64,000 bases of DNA from Rhodococcus sp. Leaf247 (GCF_001426185.1 NZ_LMRP01000004.1:134405-198404), one strand, 5' to 3'. Numbered from the stretch's first letter, positions 38,481 through 47,701 are shown. The notes: generated by a model not told the origin, from the letters alone. Numbers and translations are program-made.

Positions 38481-39761
38481 TCAGGAGCAGACGGTCGTGG
38501 TGGCCTCGGACAGGATGCCCAGCCCGTGGTCGAGATCCTGCTCGGAGATGGTGAGCGGCGGAAGGAGCTTGACGACCTCGTCCGACGGGCCCGACGTCTC
38601 TGCGAGCAGCCCGTGCTCGTATGCCAGCGCGGTCACCTTCGACGCCTTCTCCGCGTCGTCGAACACCAGACCCCGGACCATTCCTCGGCCTCGGGTGCTG
38701 ATGCCGTCGAACCGAGCGGACAGCTCGATGAACGCATCCTGGATCCGCTCGCCCTTGGCCAGGATCGATGCCTCGAAGGCTCCGTCGGACCAGTAGTGGT
38801 CGAGTGCGGCCTTGCTGGTCACGAAGGCCGGGTTGTTGCCGCGGAACGTGCCGTTGTGCTCGCCCGGACCCCAGACGTCGAGTTCGGGACGCATCAAGGT
38901 CAGGGCCATCGGCATCCCGTATCCGCCGATGGACTTCGAGAGCGTGACGATGTCGGGCACGATGCCGGCGTCCTCGAACGAGAAGAACGGGCCCGTGCGG
39001 CCGACGCCCATCTGGACGTCGTCGACGATGAGCAGGATGTCGCGTCGCTTCAGCAGATCGGCGAGTCCGCGCAGCCACTCGGCGCGAGCCACGTTGACCC
39101 CGCCCTCACCCTGGACCGTTTCCACGATGACCGCGGCAGGACGGTTGATGCCGCTGCCCGAGTCGTCGAGGACTCGCTCCATCCACTGGAAGTCGTCCGT
39201 CGCTCCGCCGAAGTAGTTGTCGAACGGCATGGGGGTGGCGTGGACCAGGGGGATGCCGGCGCCGGCGCGCTTCATGGAGTTGCCGGTGACGGACAGGGCG
39301 CCGAGGGTCATGCCGTGGAAGGCATTGGTGAAATTGATGACCGAGGAACGGCCGGTGACCTTTCGCGCCAATTTCAGTGCCGCTTCCACCGTGTTCGTTC
39401 CGGTGGGGCCGGGGAATTGCACTTTGTAGTCGAGTCCGCGCGGCTCGAGAATGCGCGAGGTGAACGACTCGAGGAATTCCCGCTTGGCGACGGTCGACAT
39501 GTCGAGACCGTGCGTGATGCCGTCACGCATGATGTAGTCGACCAGAGCCTTCTTGAGGACGGGATTGTTGTGGCCGTAATTCAGCGCACCCGCTCCGGCG
39601 AAGAAGTCGAGGTACCTGCGGCCGTTCTCGTCGGTGATCCACGAGCCCTGCGCCGTGTCGAACACGGCGGGCCACTGGCGGCTGTAGCTGCGAACTTGTG
39701 ACTCGCGGGCCTCGAAGATGTCGGTGGTGGCGTCGGTGGGGCTGATGCTGGTGGTGGTCAA
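38481..39761 (-). CDS. ectB: Diaminobutyrate-2-oxoglutarate aminotransferase
   Basis: 426-residue PLP enzyme that makes L-2,4-diaminobutyrate from aspartate semialdehyde, the first ectoine step. PLP Lys is in TLSKSIGGYGMPMALT; GPTGTNTVEAALKLARKVTG and VDDVQMGVGRTG are diagnostic of EctB. No ATG or GTG fits the family N-terminus: the start appears to be TTG at 39761 with GGAGG 6 nt upstream, giving MTTTSISPTDATTDIFE. The rare start may tune its level. It lies 52 bp after ectA. Confidence 0.94.
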   Translation of the reverse strand: MTTTSISPTDATTDIFEARESQVRSYSRQWPAVFDTAQGSWITDENGRRYLDFFAGAGALNYGHNNPVLKKALVDYIMRDGITHGLDMSTVAKREFLESFTSRILEPRGLDYKVQFPGPTGTNTVEAALKLARKVTGRSSVINFTNAFHGMTLGALSVTGNSMKRAGAGIPLVHATPMPFDNYFGGATDDFQWMERVLDDSGSGINRPAAVIVETVQGEGGVNVARAEWLRGLADLLKRRDILLIVDDVQMGVGRTGPFFSFEDAGIVPDIVTLSKSIGGYGMPMALTLMRPELDVWGPGEHNGTFRGNNPAFVTSKAALDHYWSDGAFEASILAKGERIQDAFIELSARFDGISTRGRGMVRGLVFDDAEKASKVTALAYEHGLLAETSGPSDEVVKLLPPLTISEQDLDHGLGILSEATTTVCS

Positions 39762-39813
39762 GGAAGTCCTCCGGGGTGATCGTCGAATGGGGGCGCCTGT
39801 CGTGCGAGTTGCG

Positions 39814-40332
39814 CTACGTGGCGTCGAACGGACCGACCGTGTAGAGGTCTTCCGGTTCGTGGCTGTCAGGGAAAGCATTGGCGGCGAACAGGTCTCGCCG
39901 GTCGATGCCGGTCCCGCGCCGTCGGGCGAGCGAGGTGAACAAGCCGATCGAGGCGTCGTTGTCCGGGCTGATGGTGGTCTCGAGCAGGCGCGGCGCCGTG
40001 CGGTCCACCAGGGTCTCCAGCATGCGGACGGCAAGGCCGTGTCCGCGCTGATCGGCGTCCACGGCAACCTGCCACACGAAGAGGGTGTCGCCCTGTTCGG
40101 GGCGCCGGTAGCCGGAGACGAAGCCGACGGGAACGTCGTTCGTGTCAGTCGCCACGACGGAGGTGGCGGAGAAGTCACGGCACCACAGGACGTAGGCGTA
40201 ACCGGAATTGAGATCGAGGACAGTCGAGTCCCGGGCAATTTCCCACAGGCGTATTCCGTCGTCGGTGCGAGGCGGTCGGAATGTGAACTGGATGGCGTCG
40301 GTCGGGTTATCTTGTCGTAACACTGGCGTCAT
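39814..40332 (-). CDS. ectA: L-2,4-diaminobutyrate acetyltransferase
   Basis: 172-residue GNAT enzyme that acetylates diaminobutyrate. The acetyl-CoA loop is in VWQVAVDADQRGHGLAVRML, and the family start FRPPRTDDGIRLWEIARDS is present. First gene of ectABC. Upstream, the 264-bp gap to the divergent membrane-protein gene contains a perfect CRP/GlxR-type palindrome. No clear -10 could be assigned. Confidence 0.95.
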   Translation of the reverse strand: MTPVLRQDNPTDAIQFTFRPPRTDDGIRLWEIARDSTVLDLNSGYAYVLWCRDFSATSVVATDTNDVPVGFVSGYRRPEQGDTLFVWQVAVDADQRGHGLAVRMLETLVDRTAPRLLETTISPDNDASIGLFTSLARRRGTGIDRRDLFAANAFPDSHEPEDLYTVGPFDAT

Positions 40333-40428
40333 ATTGCCTACGAACGTAACAAGGACGCTGCCGCATGTCAGGTGCCTCGGTGGCCGACGTGCAGGAAAGG
40401 CACGCTAACCGCCAGTACCCTCGCCTGT

Positions 40429-40444
40429 TGTGAGGGTGCTCACA
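40429..40444. promoter_or_regulatory. Perfect CRP/GlxR-type operator
   Basis: TGTGAGGGTGCTCACA is an exact inverted repeat and fits the TGTGA-N6-TCACA consensus. It lies 97 bp before ectA and 153 bp before the divergent YhgE-like gene, so it may act on either. An overlapping ACCCTC-N9-GAGGGT repeat lies at 40417-40437. Confidence 0.7.
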
Positions 40445-40596
40445 CGGGACTGTGACGCCGGTCCAGATGGTGCCGATGTGACCAGTGTGAACGGTGTGGC
40501 GACAGCCGGCGCGCGTCACGGACCCGGAAATAAATGGCAACGGTGCGGCGAGGCACGCACCGTTCACGCGTCGTGGTAGCTAATGTCCGGCTCATT

Positions 40597-42150
40597 ATGA
40601 CTCCGAAAGTCAGGCTTCCGCAGTTCAGAGCACCGTCCACCGGTTCGGATCGCGCGCCGATCCGCAGCCGGATCGCTGCTCTCTGCGCGACCCCGGTGGC
40701 CATGCTGCTCGCCGTTCTTCTTCCCACCCTGGCCGCGGGCGTCTTCTGGGTAGCGCAGACGGACCAGGACGCGACCACCGGCACGGTGACCGTCCGATCG
40801 ACGGCGGGGGGATCTGCCACCGATCCGCTGGCTCCGTCCAGATCCGCGTTGACCAACACGGCGCTGCCGCTGCAGATACTCGCCGGCGGCATGACGGAAC
40901 TGACCGACGGAAGCACCGAACTCGACGACGGTGCACACCAGATGTCCGACGGGCTGCATCAGGCGCGCGACGGATCCGCGGAGTTGGCCGACGGGATGAC
41001 GCAGCTCCGCGCGGGACTGTGGCAGCTCGGCGACGGTTCCTCCCAGGTCAGCGGCGGAGTGGATCGCGTCGTCGGTGCCCTGACCGGGGTCGGTGCGGCG
41101 CAGGGTCAGATCGAACTGATCGTGCAGCAGACGCTCGACTCGCTGGCCGCATCGGGAGACCCGCAGGCAGCGGCGTCGGCGGATCAGTTGCGCCCCGTGC
41201 TCGATCTGCTACGCACGCAAGGACTGAACGGGGGTGTGTTGACCGATCTGGAGACCCTGCGCAAGGGCGCACAGACCGTGGCGTACCAACTCGACGACCC
41301 GAAGTCGGAGTTCGTCGACGGCATGGTGCGTGCCACCGACGGCTCGGCCCAGCTTCGCGACGGATTGGTCCTGCTCGACGACGGCGGCGTCCGCCTCGTG
41401 GACGGCACCACCCGTCTCGTCGGCGGCGTGGGTCCGATGGAGACCATGTTCACCACGTTGCGATCCAATGTGGAGAAGGCCTCGACCTCGCTTCCGGCCG
41501 CAACTCAGGTCGAGGCGGACTCGGCCGGCAGCACCAACTCCTACGTCGTGCGCTCGGCCTCGGACAACTGGCCGTACCTCGCGGCGGCCTTCGCCCTGGT
41601 CGCGGCCGCCCTGGTCGGCTTTTTCGTTCCCCGTGTGCGAGCCGCCGTCCTGGGCGCCGTCGCGACGTCGCTCACGATGGTGCTCGCACTGGCCTTCGCG
41701 GTCACCGGCGCGAGCCTCTCCGGTTTCTTCACCGCCACCGTCCTGATCGTGCTGTGGGTGGCGGCCACGGTCGCCGCAGCGCGTGCGATACGCACGGCGC
41801 TCGGTCTGACGGTCGGCGGCATCGTGCTGGCGTTCCTCGGCATCGCGCAGATCGTGCTCGCCGGCATGGTGCTGCGCGGCGCCGGTGGCGTCGTCGACAC
41901 CGTCTCGATGTTCACCCCGATCGGCCAACTGGTGCGGATTCTGGGCGCGTCCGTGGACGGAGGCTCGCTGGTGTTCGTGCTGGTCTCGACCGTCGCCGCG
42001 GTGGTCACCCTCGCCGTCTCGGTGGCCGTTCTCCTCGCACACGGCGCTGCCCGGGAACCCGATGAGACTGCGGATGCGTCGGAACCGGACGACTCGAGCG
42101 CTGACGACGACCGATTCGCCGACGACACGGTCGCCTCCTCCGTACCGTGA
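40597..42150 (+). CDS. YhgE/Pip-like membrane protein with LxxG heptad repeats
   Basis: 517 residues. A single N-terminal membrane segment (about 30-50) is followed by an extracytoplasmic region with repeated TELTDGSTELDDG and QLRDGLVLLDDG units, the LxxG heptads typical of the YhgE/Pip family. Five membrane segments near 330-500 and an acidic tail follow. Such proteins resemble RND/ABC-2 export helpers or phage-infection proteins; function is unknown. ATG 40597 is chosen; TAATGT 10 nt upstream suggests a near-leaderless mRNA. Divergent from ectA. Confidence 0.82.
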   Translation: MTPKVRLPQFRAPSTGSDRAPIRSRIAALCATPVAMLLAVLLPTLAAGVFWVAQTDQDATTGTVTVRSTAGGSATDPLAPSRSALTNTALPLQILAGGMTELTDGSTELDDGAHQMSDGLHQARDGSAELADGMTQLRAGLWQLGDGSSQVSGGVDRVVGALTGVGAAQGQIELIVQQTLDSLAASGDPQAAASADQLRPVLDLLRTQGLNGGVLTDLETLRKGAQTVAYQLDDPKSEFVDGMVRATDGSAQLRDGLVLLDDGGVRLVDGTTRLVGGVGPMETMFTTLRSNVEKASTSLPAATQVEADSAGSTNSYVVRSASDNWPYLAAAFALVAAALVGFFVPRVRAAVLGAVATSLTMVLALAFAVTGASLSGFFTATVLIVLWVAATVAAARAIRTALGLTVGGIVLAFLGIAQIVLAGMVLRGAGGVVDTVSMFTPIGQLVRILGASVDGGSLVFVLVSTVAAVVTLAVSVAVLLAHGAAREPDETADASEPDDSSADDDRFADDTVASSVP

Positions 42151-42199
42151 GGACAGCGGCGTCAGGCGCCGGACGATCCCGTACAGCGAGGAGCGTGAC

Positions 42200-42829
42200 G
42201 TGCTGCTCGACGGAGCCAACGCAGTCATCTACGGCGGAGGCGGAGTCCTCGGTGGTCGACTGGCGCTCGCCCTGGCCCGCGAGGGAGCTCGCGTCCATCT
42301 CGCCGGCCGCTCACGCGAGCGTATGGGTGTCGTCGTGGACGCGATCCGCGAGGACGGCGGGTACGCGGAAGCCGCCGTCATCGACGTTCTCGACGAAGTC
42401 GACGTCGACGAGTACGTGGACGTCGTCGCTGCGTGCTCCGGCAGCATCGACATCTCCGTAGACGTGATCGTTCCCGGCGCACGCGCCGCGTCCGTCGACG
42501 CTCGGCGCAGGCTCGACCGTACGGAGGTCGCCGACCTCGAGCGCCCGGTGCTCGACGCGCTGCGGGCACACTTCATCACCGCGCGTGCCGCGGCCCGGCA
42601 CATGGTGTGCCAACACTCCGGTCTGATCCTCGTTCCGCGATGCGACACCGCGCCGGCTCACCTGGACGCGCTGTCCCTGGCGTCCGCCGTGATCGACCGA
42701 CTCGCTGCTCAACTGGCCGCCGAGCTCGCCTCGACGGGAGTGCGCGTGGCCACGGTGGCCGCCGATCTCGGCTCACCGGACGACACGGCGTCCCGACTGG
42801 TGGCCGCCGCGTCAGACGGCGATACGTAG
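42200..42829 (+). CDS. SDR-like NAD(P)-binding protein lacking the catalytic Tyr-Lys
   Basis: 209 residues, a Rossmann fold. The nucleotide loop GGGGVLGGRLALALAREGARVHLAGRSRER is clear, but the usual YxxxK catalytic motif is replaced by LSLASAVID, and the Ser position is also not conserved (VPRCDT). It may be a non-catalytic or atypical member. GTG 42200 is supported by GGAG upstream. It lies 49 bp after the YhgE-like gene on the same strand and overlaps the convergent ABC transporter gene by 18 bp. Confidence 0.72.
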   Translation: MLLDGANAVIYGGGGVLGGRLALALAREGARVHLAGRSRERMGVVVDAIREDGGYAEAAVIDVLDEVDVDEYVDVVAACSGSIDISVDVIVPGARAASVDARRRLDRTEVADLERPVLDALRAHFITARAAARHMVCQHSGLILVPRCDTAPAHLDALSLASAVIDRLAAQLAAELASTGVRVATVAADLGSPDDTASRLVAAASDGDT

Positions 42830-44566
42830 CGCCTCCACGAGGTCGCGGTAGAGGGTGTCGGAGTCGAGCAACTCGCGGTGCGTGCCGCGCGAGCGCACTC
42901 GCCCACGTTCGAGCACGAAGATGGTGTCGGCGTCGATGACCGTCGACAAGCGGTGGGCGATGGTCACGACGGCACCGTGCACCGACAGTTCACGGATCGC
43001 ATCGTGGATCGCAGCCTCGGTGATGCCGTCCACCTGCGCCGTGGCCTCGTCGAGAAGCAGGATGTCGGGCGGACGCACGATCGCCCTGGCCAGTGCGATG
43101 CGTTGGCGCTCACCACCCGACACTGCGGAATCGCGCAGTTCGGTGCTCAGCCCGGCGGGGAGTTGTTCGATCTTCTCGGACAGGCGGACACGCCCCAGTG
43201 CCGCCCAGAGCTCGGCGTCGGTGGCATCCGGGTGGGTCAGTCTGAGGTTGTCCGCGATGGTGCCGGGTAGCGTCGGGGTCGCCTGCTCCACGTATCCGAT
43301 CCGCGCGCGGATCTGGTCGTGCGACAACTGCGGGTAGGGAACGCCGGCCAGCGCCAGCTCACCGTTCCGCGGCTCCAGGAACCTCAGGAAGAGAGAGAAC
43401 AGCGTCGTCTTCCCGGCGCCCGACGGCCCGACGACGGCGGTGTGTCCGCGTGCGGCGATCTCCATGTCGATGCCGTTCACCGCGGCGCTCTCCTCGCCGT
43501 AACCGGCCGTCACGCGTCGGAGAGACAGGGCGGCGGGGGCGTCGGTGATGCTGCGCGGCAATTCGGTGACAGCCACCGGTGCAGCAGCCTCGAGGTCCAT
43601 CACCTGGATCTCGCGGATACGCGACGCCGCGGCGATGCCACGTTGGAGTTGCGAGACGTACAGCGTGAGTTGCGCGACGGGCCCCACCAGCTGGAAGGCG
43701 TACAGCAGGAACGCGACCAGGCTCGACACCGCGAGGGCGCCCGAGCTCACCCGGTACGCGCCGACTCCGAGGACAGCGATGATGGTGAGCTGGATTCCAC
43801 TGCCGGTGATGGTCCACGCCCATGCCTCGAGGCGCACGGCACGGATGCCGAACATGGCCGACGTGCGAGCCTCGTCGATGACGCGCTCACTCGAACGGTC
43901 CTCCGCACGGCTGGCCTTGACGGTCCGGACTGCACGCAGGGCGCCCTCGAGGATGCCGCCGAGCCGCCCCATCGCTTCCTGTGCATCACGTTGCGCGCGA
44001 GCCACTTTGGGCATCAGCACCCCGGCCGCCAGCCCGATCAGAGCGATGCCGAGGACCGCGGTACCCAGCAGCGGGAGATCCAGGGTCGCCATGAGGACGA
44101 TGACTCCGACGATCGCAATGCTCCCGTTGACGATCTCCACGAGCGCCCACGACGACGCTTCCCGCAGCAGCACCGTGTCGGAGGTGACGCGGGTCAACAT
44201 CTCACCGGCCGGCCGCGCCGTCACCGCGGGGATGGTCGCTCCGAAGAACCGACGGACCATCGACGACCGGGCTTCGAGCACCACGCGCTCGGCCATCGTG
44301 CCGAGCAGCAGACGTTGCGCCATCCCGACTATCACGCCGACGACGAGCAGGCTGACCAGCAGAACGATCGCGGACTTCGTCGCCCCCGGGACTCCGAACG
44401 AATCGAGGAGCCGCTTGGTCACCAGCGGTGTCGCCAACGACGACGCCGTCACCAGCAGACCCAGCAGCAGGCCGAACCGGAACAACCGACGATGCGGGCG
44501 GATGAAGGTCCACAGAATGCGCAGGTTGGGGAGCCGGCCGAGGGTCTCCGGAGTATCTGTCGTCAC
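42812..44566 (-). CDS. ABC exporter, fused permease and ATPase
   Basis: 584-residue half-transporter. The N-terminal six-helix domain covers about 20-310. The ATPase has Walker A GPSGAGKTT, signature VSGGERQRIAL, Walker B ILLLDEATAQ and the H-loop IAHRLST, all intact, so it should work as a homodimer or heterodimer. Lipid or drug export is typical; substrate not assignable. The start is GTG with TAGTGT 6 nt upstream and no Shine-Dalgarno. Confidence 0.92.
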   Translation of the reverse strand: MTTDTPETLGRLPNLRILWTFIRPHRRLFRFGLLLGLLVTASSLATPLVTKRLLDSFGVPGATKSAIVLLVSLLVVGVIVGMAQRLLLGTMAERVVLEARSSMVRRFFGATIPAVTARPAGEMLTRVTSDTVLLREASSWALVEIVNGSIAIVGVIVLMATLDLPLLGTAVLGIALIGLAAGVLMPKVARAQRDAQEAMGRLGGILEGALRAVRTVKASRAEDRSSERVIDEARTSAMFGIRAVRLEAWAWTITGSGIQLTIIAVLGVGAYRVSSGALAVSSLVAFLLYAFQLVGPVAQLTLYVSQLQRGIAAASRIREIQVMDLEAAAPVAVTELPRSITDAPAALSLRRVTAGYGEESAAVNGIDMEIAARGHTAVVGPSGAGKTTLFSLFLRFLEPRNGELALAGVPYPQLSHDQIRARIGYVEQATPTLPGTIADNLRLTHPDATDAELWAALGRVRLSEKIEQLPAGLSTELRDSAVSGGERQRIALARAIVRPPDILLLDEATAQVDGITEAAIHDAIRELSVHGAVVTIAHRLSTVIDADTIFVLERGRVRSRGTHRELLDSDTLYRDLVEALRIAV

Positions 44567-44572
44567 CTGGTC

Positions 44573-44578
44573 ACACTA
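44573..44578 (-). promoter_or_regulatory. Leaderless -10 (TAGTGT) for the ABC exporter
   Basis: Minus-strand TAGTGT is followed by 6 nt and GTG 44566. Confidence 0.5.
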
Positions 44579-44603
44579 GTCGCGAGCCGCACGTGTTCCT
44601 CGA

Positions 44604-44622
44604 GCCGCGGCTTACCCGCGGC
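44604..44622 (-). terminator. Hairpin straddling the recQ stop codon
   Basis: GCCGCGG-CTTAC-CCGCGGC, 7-bp perfect arms with a 5-nt loop that contains most of the TAA stop. Confidence 0.45.
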
Positions 44623-46699
44623 CGATGAGGGCGAACGGGAGGACCGCATCCGCTCCGGCCTGCCGCAAGGCTCGTGCGGCCATGGTCGCGGTCCACCCCG
44701 TGTCGGTCGAGAGGTCGAGGAGCAGCACCGGGCCCCGATGGGCGGTGAGATCCGGCGGCTCGAAGGCATCCACCAGCGACGCGACCCGGAAGGCGGAGTT
44801 CGCACCGGACACCGGGCGCGCGTCCGGACGGCGATGCAGCGTGCCGAGAGGTTCCAGACGGCCCACCCGGGCCAGACGTTCGCCGAGATCCTGCAGGAGG
44901 AGCGGACGAGTGTCGCTCTCCATCACCATCACTCCGGTGGGCCGCTCGTCCCACGTCCATTCCGCCAGGACCTTGATGCACGCCGCTTCCAGTCCGTCGG
45001 GGGCAGGACCGTCCTGGCCGTCGGTCAGCGCGCGCAGGCGCGGCCCCCACACGGGGTCGGTGAGTCGTCCTAGGATGCGCCCGGTCTCGGGACCCAGCGT
45101 GATCTTCCCCGACAGGTCGACGCCGACCTTCTTCAGGCCGGTGGGCCACTGCTTGCGAACCGCCAGGTCGAGTCCTGGTCTGTCCAAGCGCTGCCGGGTG
45201 GATTCGACGTCGCCCTCGGACACGTCCGCGGACAGATGCTCACCCGTGCAGTTGTCGCACCTCCCACACCGATCGGCATCGGCGTCGCCCGTGAGTGACG
45301 GGTCGTCCAGTTGTCGACGGAGAAAGGACATGCGGCACTCGGTGGTCGACTGGTACTCGATCATCGCGCGCTGTTCCGACAGACGTGCCTCGTCCAGACG
45401 CTCGTAGCGTTCGCGGTCGTAGTGCCAGTGCTCGCCGGTGCCCAACCAGCCGCCCTTGACCCGCCGTACGGCTCCGTCCACGTCCAGAACCTTGAGCACC
45501 ATCTCGAGCCGCGTCCGGCCCAGCTCGACCAAGGGCTCCAGAGCTGGGGTGGACTGAGGGCGTTCGGTATCGAGGACTTCGAGCACCCGCCGCACGACGT
45601 GTTCACGGGGGAACGCGACGGAAGCGAAGTAACTCCAGATCTCCCGGTCCTCGGCGCCCGGCAGCAGGATGACGTCCGCGCGCTCGGTGGCGCGTCCCGC
45701 ACGGCCGACCTGCTGGTAGTAGGAGATAGGCGACGACGGCGCGCCGACGTGGACGACGAAGCCGAGGTCCGGTTTGTCGAAGCCCATGCCGAGAGCCGAG
45801 GTGGCGACCAACGCCTTGACCCGATTGTTCAGCAGATCCTGTTCTGCCGCTTCGCGCTCCGTGGGGTCGGTCTGGCCGGTGTAGGCGGCGACCTCCATGC
45901 CGCGATCGCGGAGCAGTGCTGCCAGATCGGTCGCACCCGCGACGGTGAGCGAGTACACGATCCCCGAGCCGGGCAGGGTCTTCAGGTGTTCCGCGAGCCA
46001 GGCGATGCGGGCCGTCGGATCGGGGATCCGAACGACGGACAGGTGCAACGACTCTCGCTGCAGACCACCGCGGAGGATGGTGGTGTCGGATCCACCGACA
46101 CCGAGTTGGGCGGCGACATCGGCGACGACGCGGTCGTTCGCGGTGGCGGTCGTCGCGAGGACGGGCACACCCTCGCGGAGCTCGGCGATCAGGGAGCGGA
46201 TGCGTCGGTAGTCGGGCCGGAAGTCGTGGCCCCAGTCGGACACACAGTGAGCCTCGTCGACCACCACGAGCCCGGCATCGGCCGACAGTGACGGCAGTAC
46301 CTGGTCGCGGAAATCGGGGTTGTTCAGCCGCTCCGGACTGACGAGCAGGACGTCCAGCTCACCGGCGGCGACGCGTGCGTGCACGTCGTCCCACTCGGTG
46401 ACGTTGCCGGAGTTGATGGTGGCTGCCGTGACGCCGGCGCGCTCGGCGGCAGCGACCTGGTTGCGCATCAGGGCGAGCAGCGGCGAGACGATGACGGTGG
46501 GTCCGAGCCCCTGCTCGCGCAGCAGCCGCGCGGCGATGAAGTACACCGCCGACTTGCCCCACCCGGTCCGCTGCACCACCAGGGCACGGCGGTGATGGAC
46601 CACCAGCGCCTCGATGGCTGTCCACTGGTCCTCGCGCAGAACCGCATCGGGGCCGGCGAGGTCGGTGAGCAGTTCCTGCGCCCGTTCGCGGGTGCTCAT
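44612..46699 (-). CDS. RecQ-family DNA helicase with phosphoribosyltransferase-like C-terminus
   Basis: 695-residue superfamily 2 helicase. Walker A is QRTGWGKSAV, the DEAH box is VVVDEAHCVSDWGHDFR, motif VI is QQVGRAGRA, and the RecQ zinc cysteines lie in CGRCDNC. After about residue 540 a domain ends with LLLDLSTDTGWTATMAARALRQAGA, which resembles the PRPP-binding loop of phosphoribosyltransferases. The ATG overlaps the stop of the ribokinase gene (ATGA), so synthesis is coupled to it. It probably takes part in repair of stalled forks; the tail's function is unknown. Confidence 0.9.
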   Translation of the reverse strand: MSTRERAQELLTDLAGPDAVLREDQWTAIEALVVHHRRALVVQRTGWGKSAVYFIAARLLREQGLGPTVIVSPLLALMRNQVAAAERAGVTAATINSGNVTEWDDVHARVAAGELDVLLVSPERLNNPDFRDQVLPSLSADAGLVVVDEAHCVSDWGHDFRPDYRRIRSLIAELREGVPVLATTATANDRVVADVAAQLGVGGSDTTILRGGLQRESLHLSVVRIPDPTARIAWLAEHLKTLPGSGIVYSLTVAGATDLAALLRDRGMEVAAYTGQTDPTEREAAEQDLLNNRVKALVATSALGMGFDKPDLGFVVHVGAPSSPISYYQQVGRAGRATERADVILLPGAEDREIWSYFASVAFPREHVVRRVLEVLDTERPQSTPALEPLVELGRTRLEMVLKVLDVDGAVRRVKGGWLGTGEHWHYDRERYERLDEARLSEQRAMIEYQSTTECRMSFLRRQLDDPSLTGDADADRCGRCDNCTGEHLSADVSEGDVESTRQRLDRPGLDLAVRKQWPTGLKKVGVDLSGKITLGPETGRILGRLTDPVWGPRLRALTDGQDGPAPDGLEAACIKVLAEWTWDERPTGVMVMESDTRPLLLQDLGERLARVGRLEPLGTLHRRPDARPVSGANSAFRVASLVDAFEPPDLTAHRGPVLLLDLSTDTGWTATMAARALRQAGADAVLPFALIGRG

Positions 46700-47607
46700 G
46701 CGCGTGAGCCGTCGCCTGCGAGGAGGGCGTCGATCTCGGCTGCGGTCGGTGCCGCGGAACCGGCGCCCGGACGGGTGGCGGTCAGTGCGCCGGCAGCGCA
46801 CGCTCGCCGGACCGCGAGCTCGGGCCCGTCTCGCCACGCCGTCGCCAGGACTCCGGCGAACGCGTCCCCGGCGCCGGTGGTGTCGACGGCCTCGACGGCC
46901 GGTGCAGTGGCGGTGGCCTCGGCGCCGTCCGGTCCGCGCCACCGGGCACCGTCCGCGCCCAGCGTGGTGACCACGTGGGGTACGCGCCGCACCGCGTCCG
47001 CTCCCAACGCGGCCTCCTCGTCGCGGTTGACGACGACGACATCGATCGCGGCCAGGAGGTCGTCCGAGAGTGGTTGCACAGGAGACGGATTGAGGAACAC
47101 CACGGTCCCGTTAGCCTGTGCGTGGCGTGCTGCAGCGAGCACCGTCTCCGTCGGGATCTCGAGTTGGCACAGCAGGACGTCCGCCGTGGCGACGGCCTCC
47201 AGCTCGTCCTCGGTCAGATCGGTGACGGTGCTGTTGGCAGCTCCGATCACCACGATGGAGTTCTCGGCCGAGTCGTCCACGGTGATCACGGCGACTCCGC
47301 TCGCGCCGGGCACCTCGCGCAGCAGCGAGGCGTCCACCTCGGCGTCGACGAGCGTCTCGCGAAGTTCGAGAGCGAACGTGTCCGACCCGACGGCGCCGAC
47401 GAACGTGACGTCCGCGCCGGCGCGCGCCGCGGCGACGGCCTGATTGGCCCCCTTGCCTCCGGGGCTGGTGCGGAAGGACGAACCCAGGACTGTCTCACCG
47501 GGGACGGGCAGGGAGGGTGTGCGGGCGAGAAGATCCATGTTGATGCTTCCGACCACGGCGATGCGCGGTCGTGCGGATGCGGTGCGTGCATGCTGCGGAT
47601 CGGCCAT
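46696..47607 (-). CDS. rbsK: Ribokinase
   Basis: 303-residue PfkB-family kinase that phosphorylates ribose. It carries the N-terminal VVGSINMDLLARTPSLPVPGE, the GGKGANQAVAAARAGA substrate loop and the catalytic DTTGAGDAFAG motif. ATG 47607 is chosen since TAGGGT lies 7 nt upstream; an upstream ATG (47637) would add 10 residues. No ribose transporter or LacI gene is nearby; instead it is coupled to recQ. Divergent from the allantoin genes. Confidence 0.9.
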   Translation of the reverse strand: MADPQHARTASARPRIAVVGSINMDLLARTPSLPVPGETVLGSSFRTSPGGKGANQAVAAARAGADVTFVGAVGSDTFALELRETLVDAEVDASLLREVPGASGVAVITVDDSAENSIVVIGAANSTVTDLTEDELEAVATADVLLCQLEIPTETVLAAARHAQANGTVVFLNPSPVQPLSDDLLAAIDVVVVNRDEEAALGADAVRRVPHVVTTLGADGARWRGPDGAEATATAPAVEAVDTTGAGDAFAGVLATAWRDGPELAVRRACAAGALTATRPGAGSAAPTAAEIDALLAGDGSRA

Positions 47608-47614
47608 GATCGCG

Positions 47615-47620
47615 ACCCTA
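47615..47620 (-). promoter_or_regulatory. Leaderless -10 (TAGGGT) for rbsK-recQ
   Basis: Minus-strand TAGGGT is followed by 7 nt and ATG 47607. Confidence 0.5.
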
Positions 47621-47701
47621 ACGGGTGTCGCCGACATCGACGTCACCCTTCCCGGGTCGTGCGGCCGGAACTCGGTTAGGTTGTCGTCGCACCGCAAAAT
47701 G

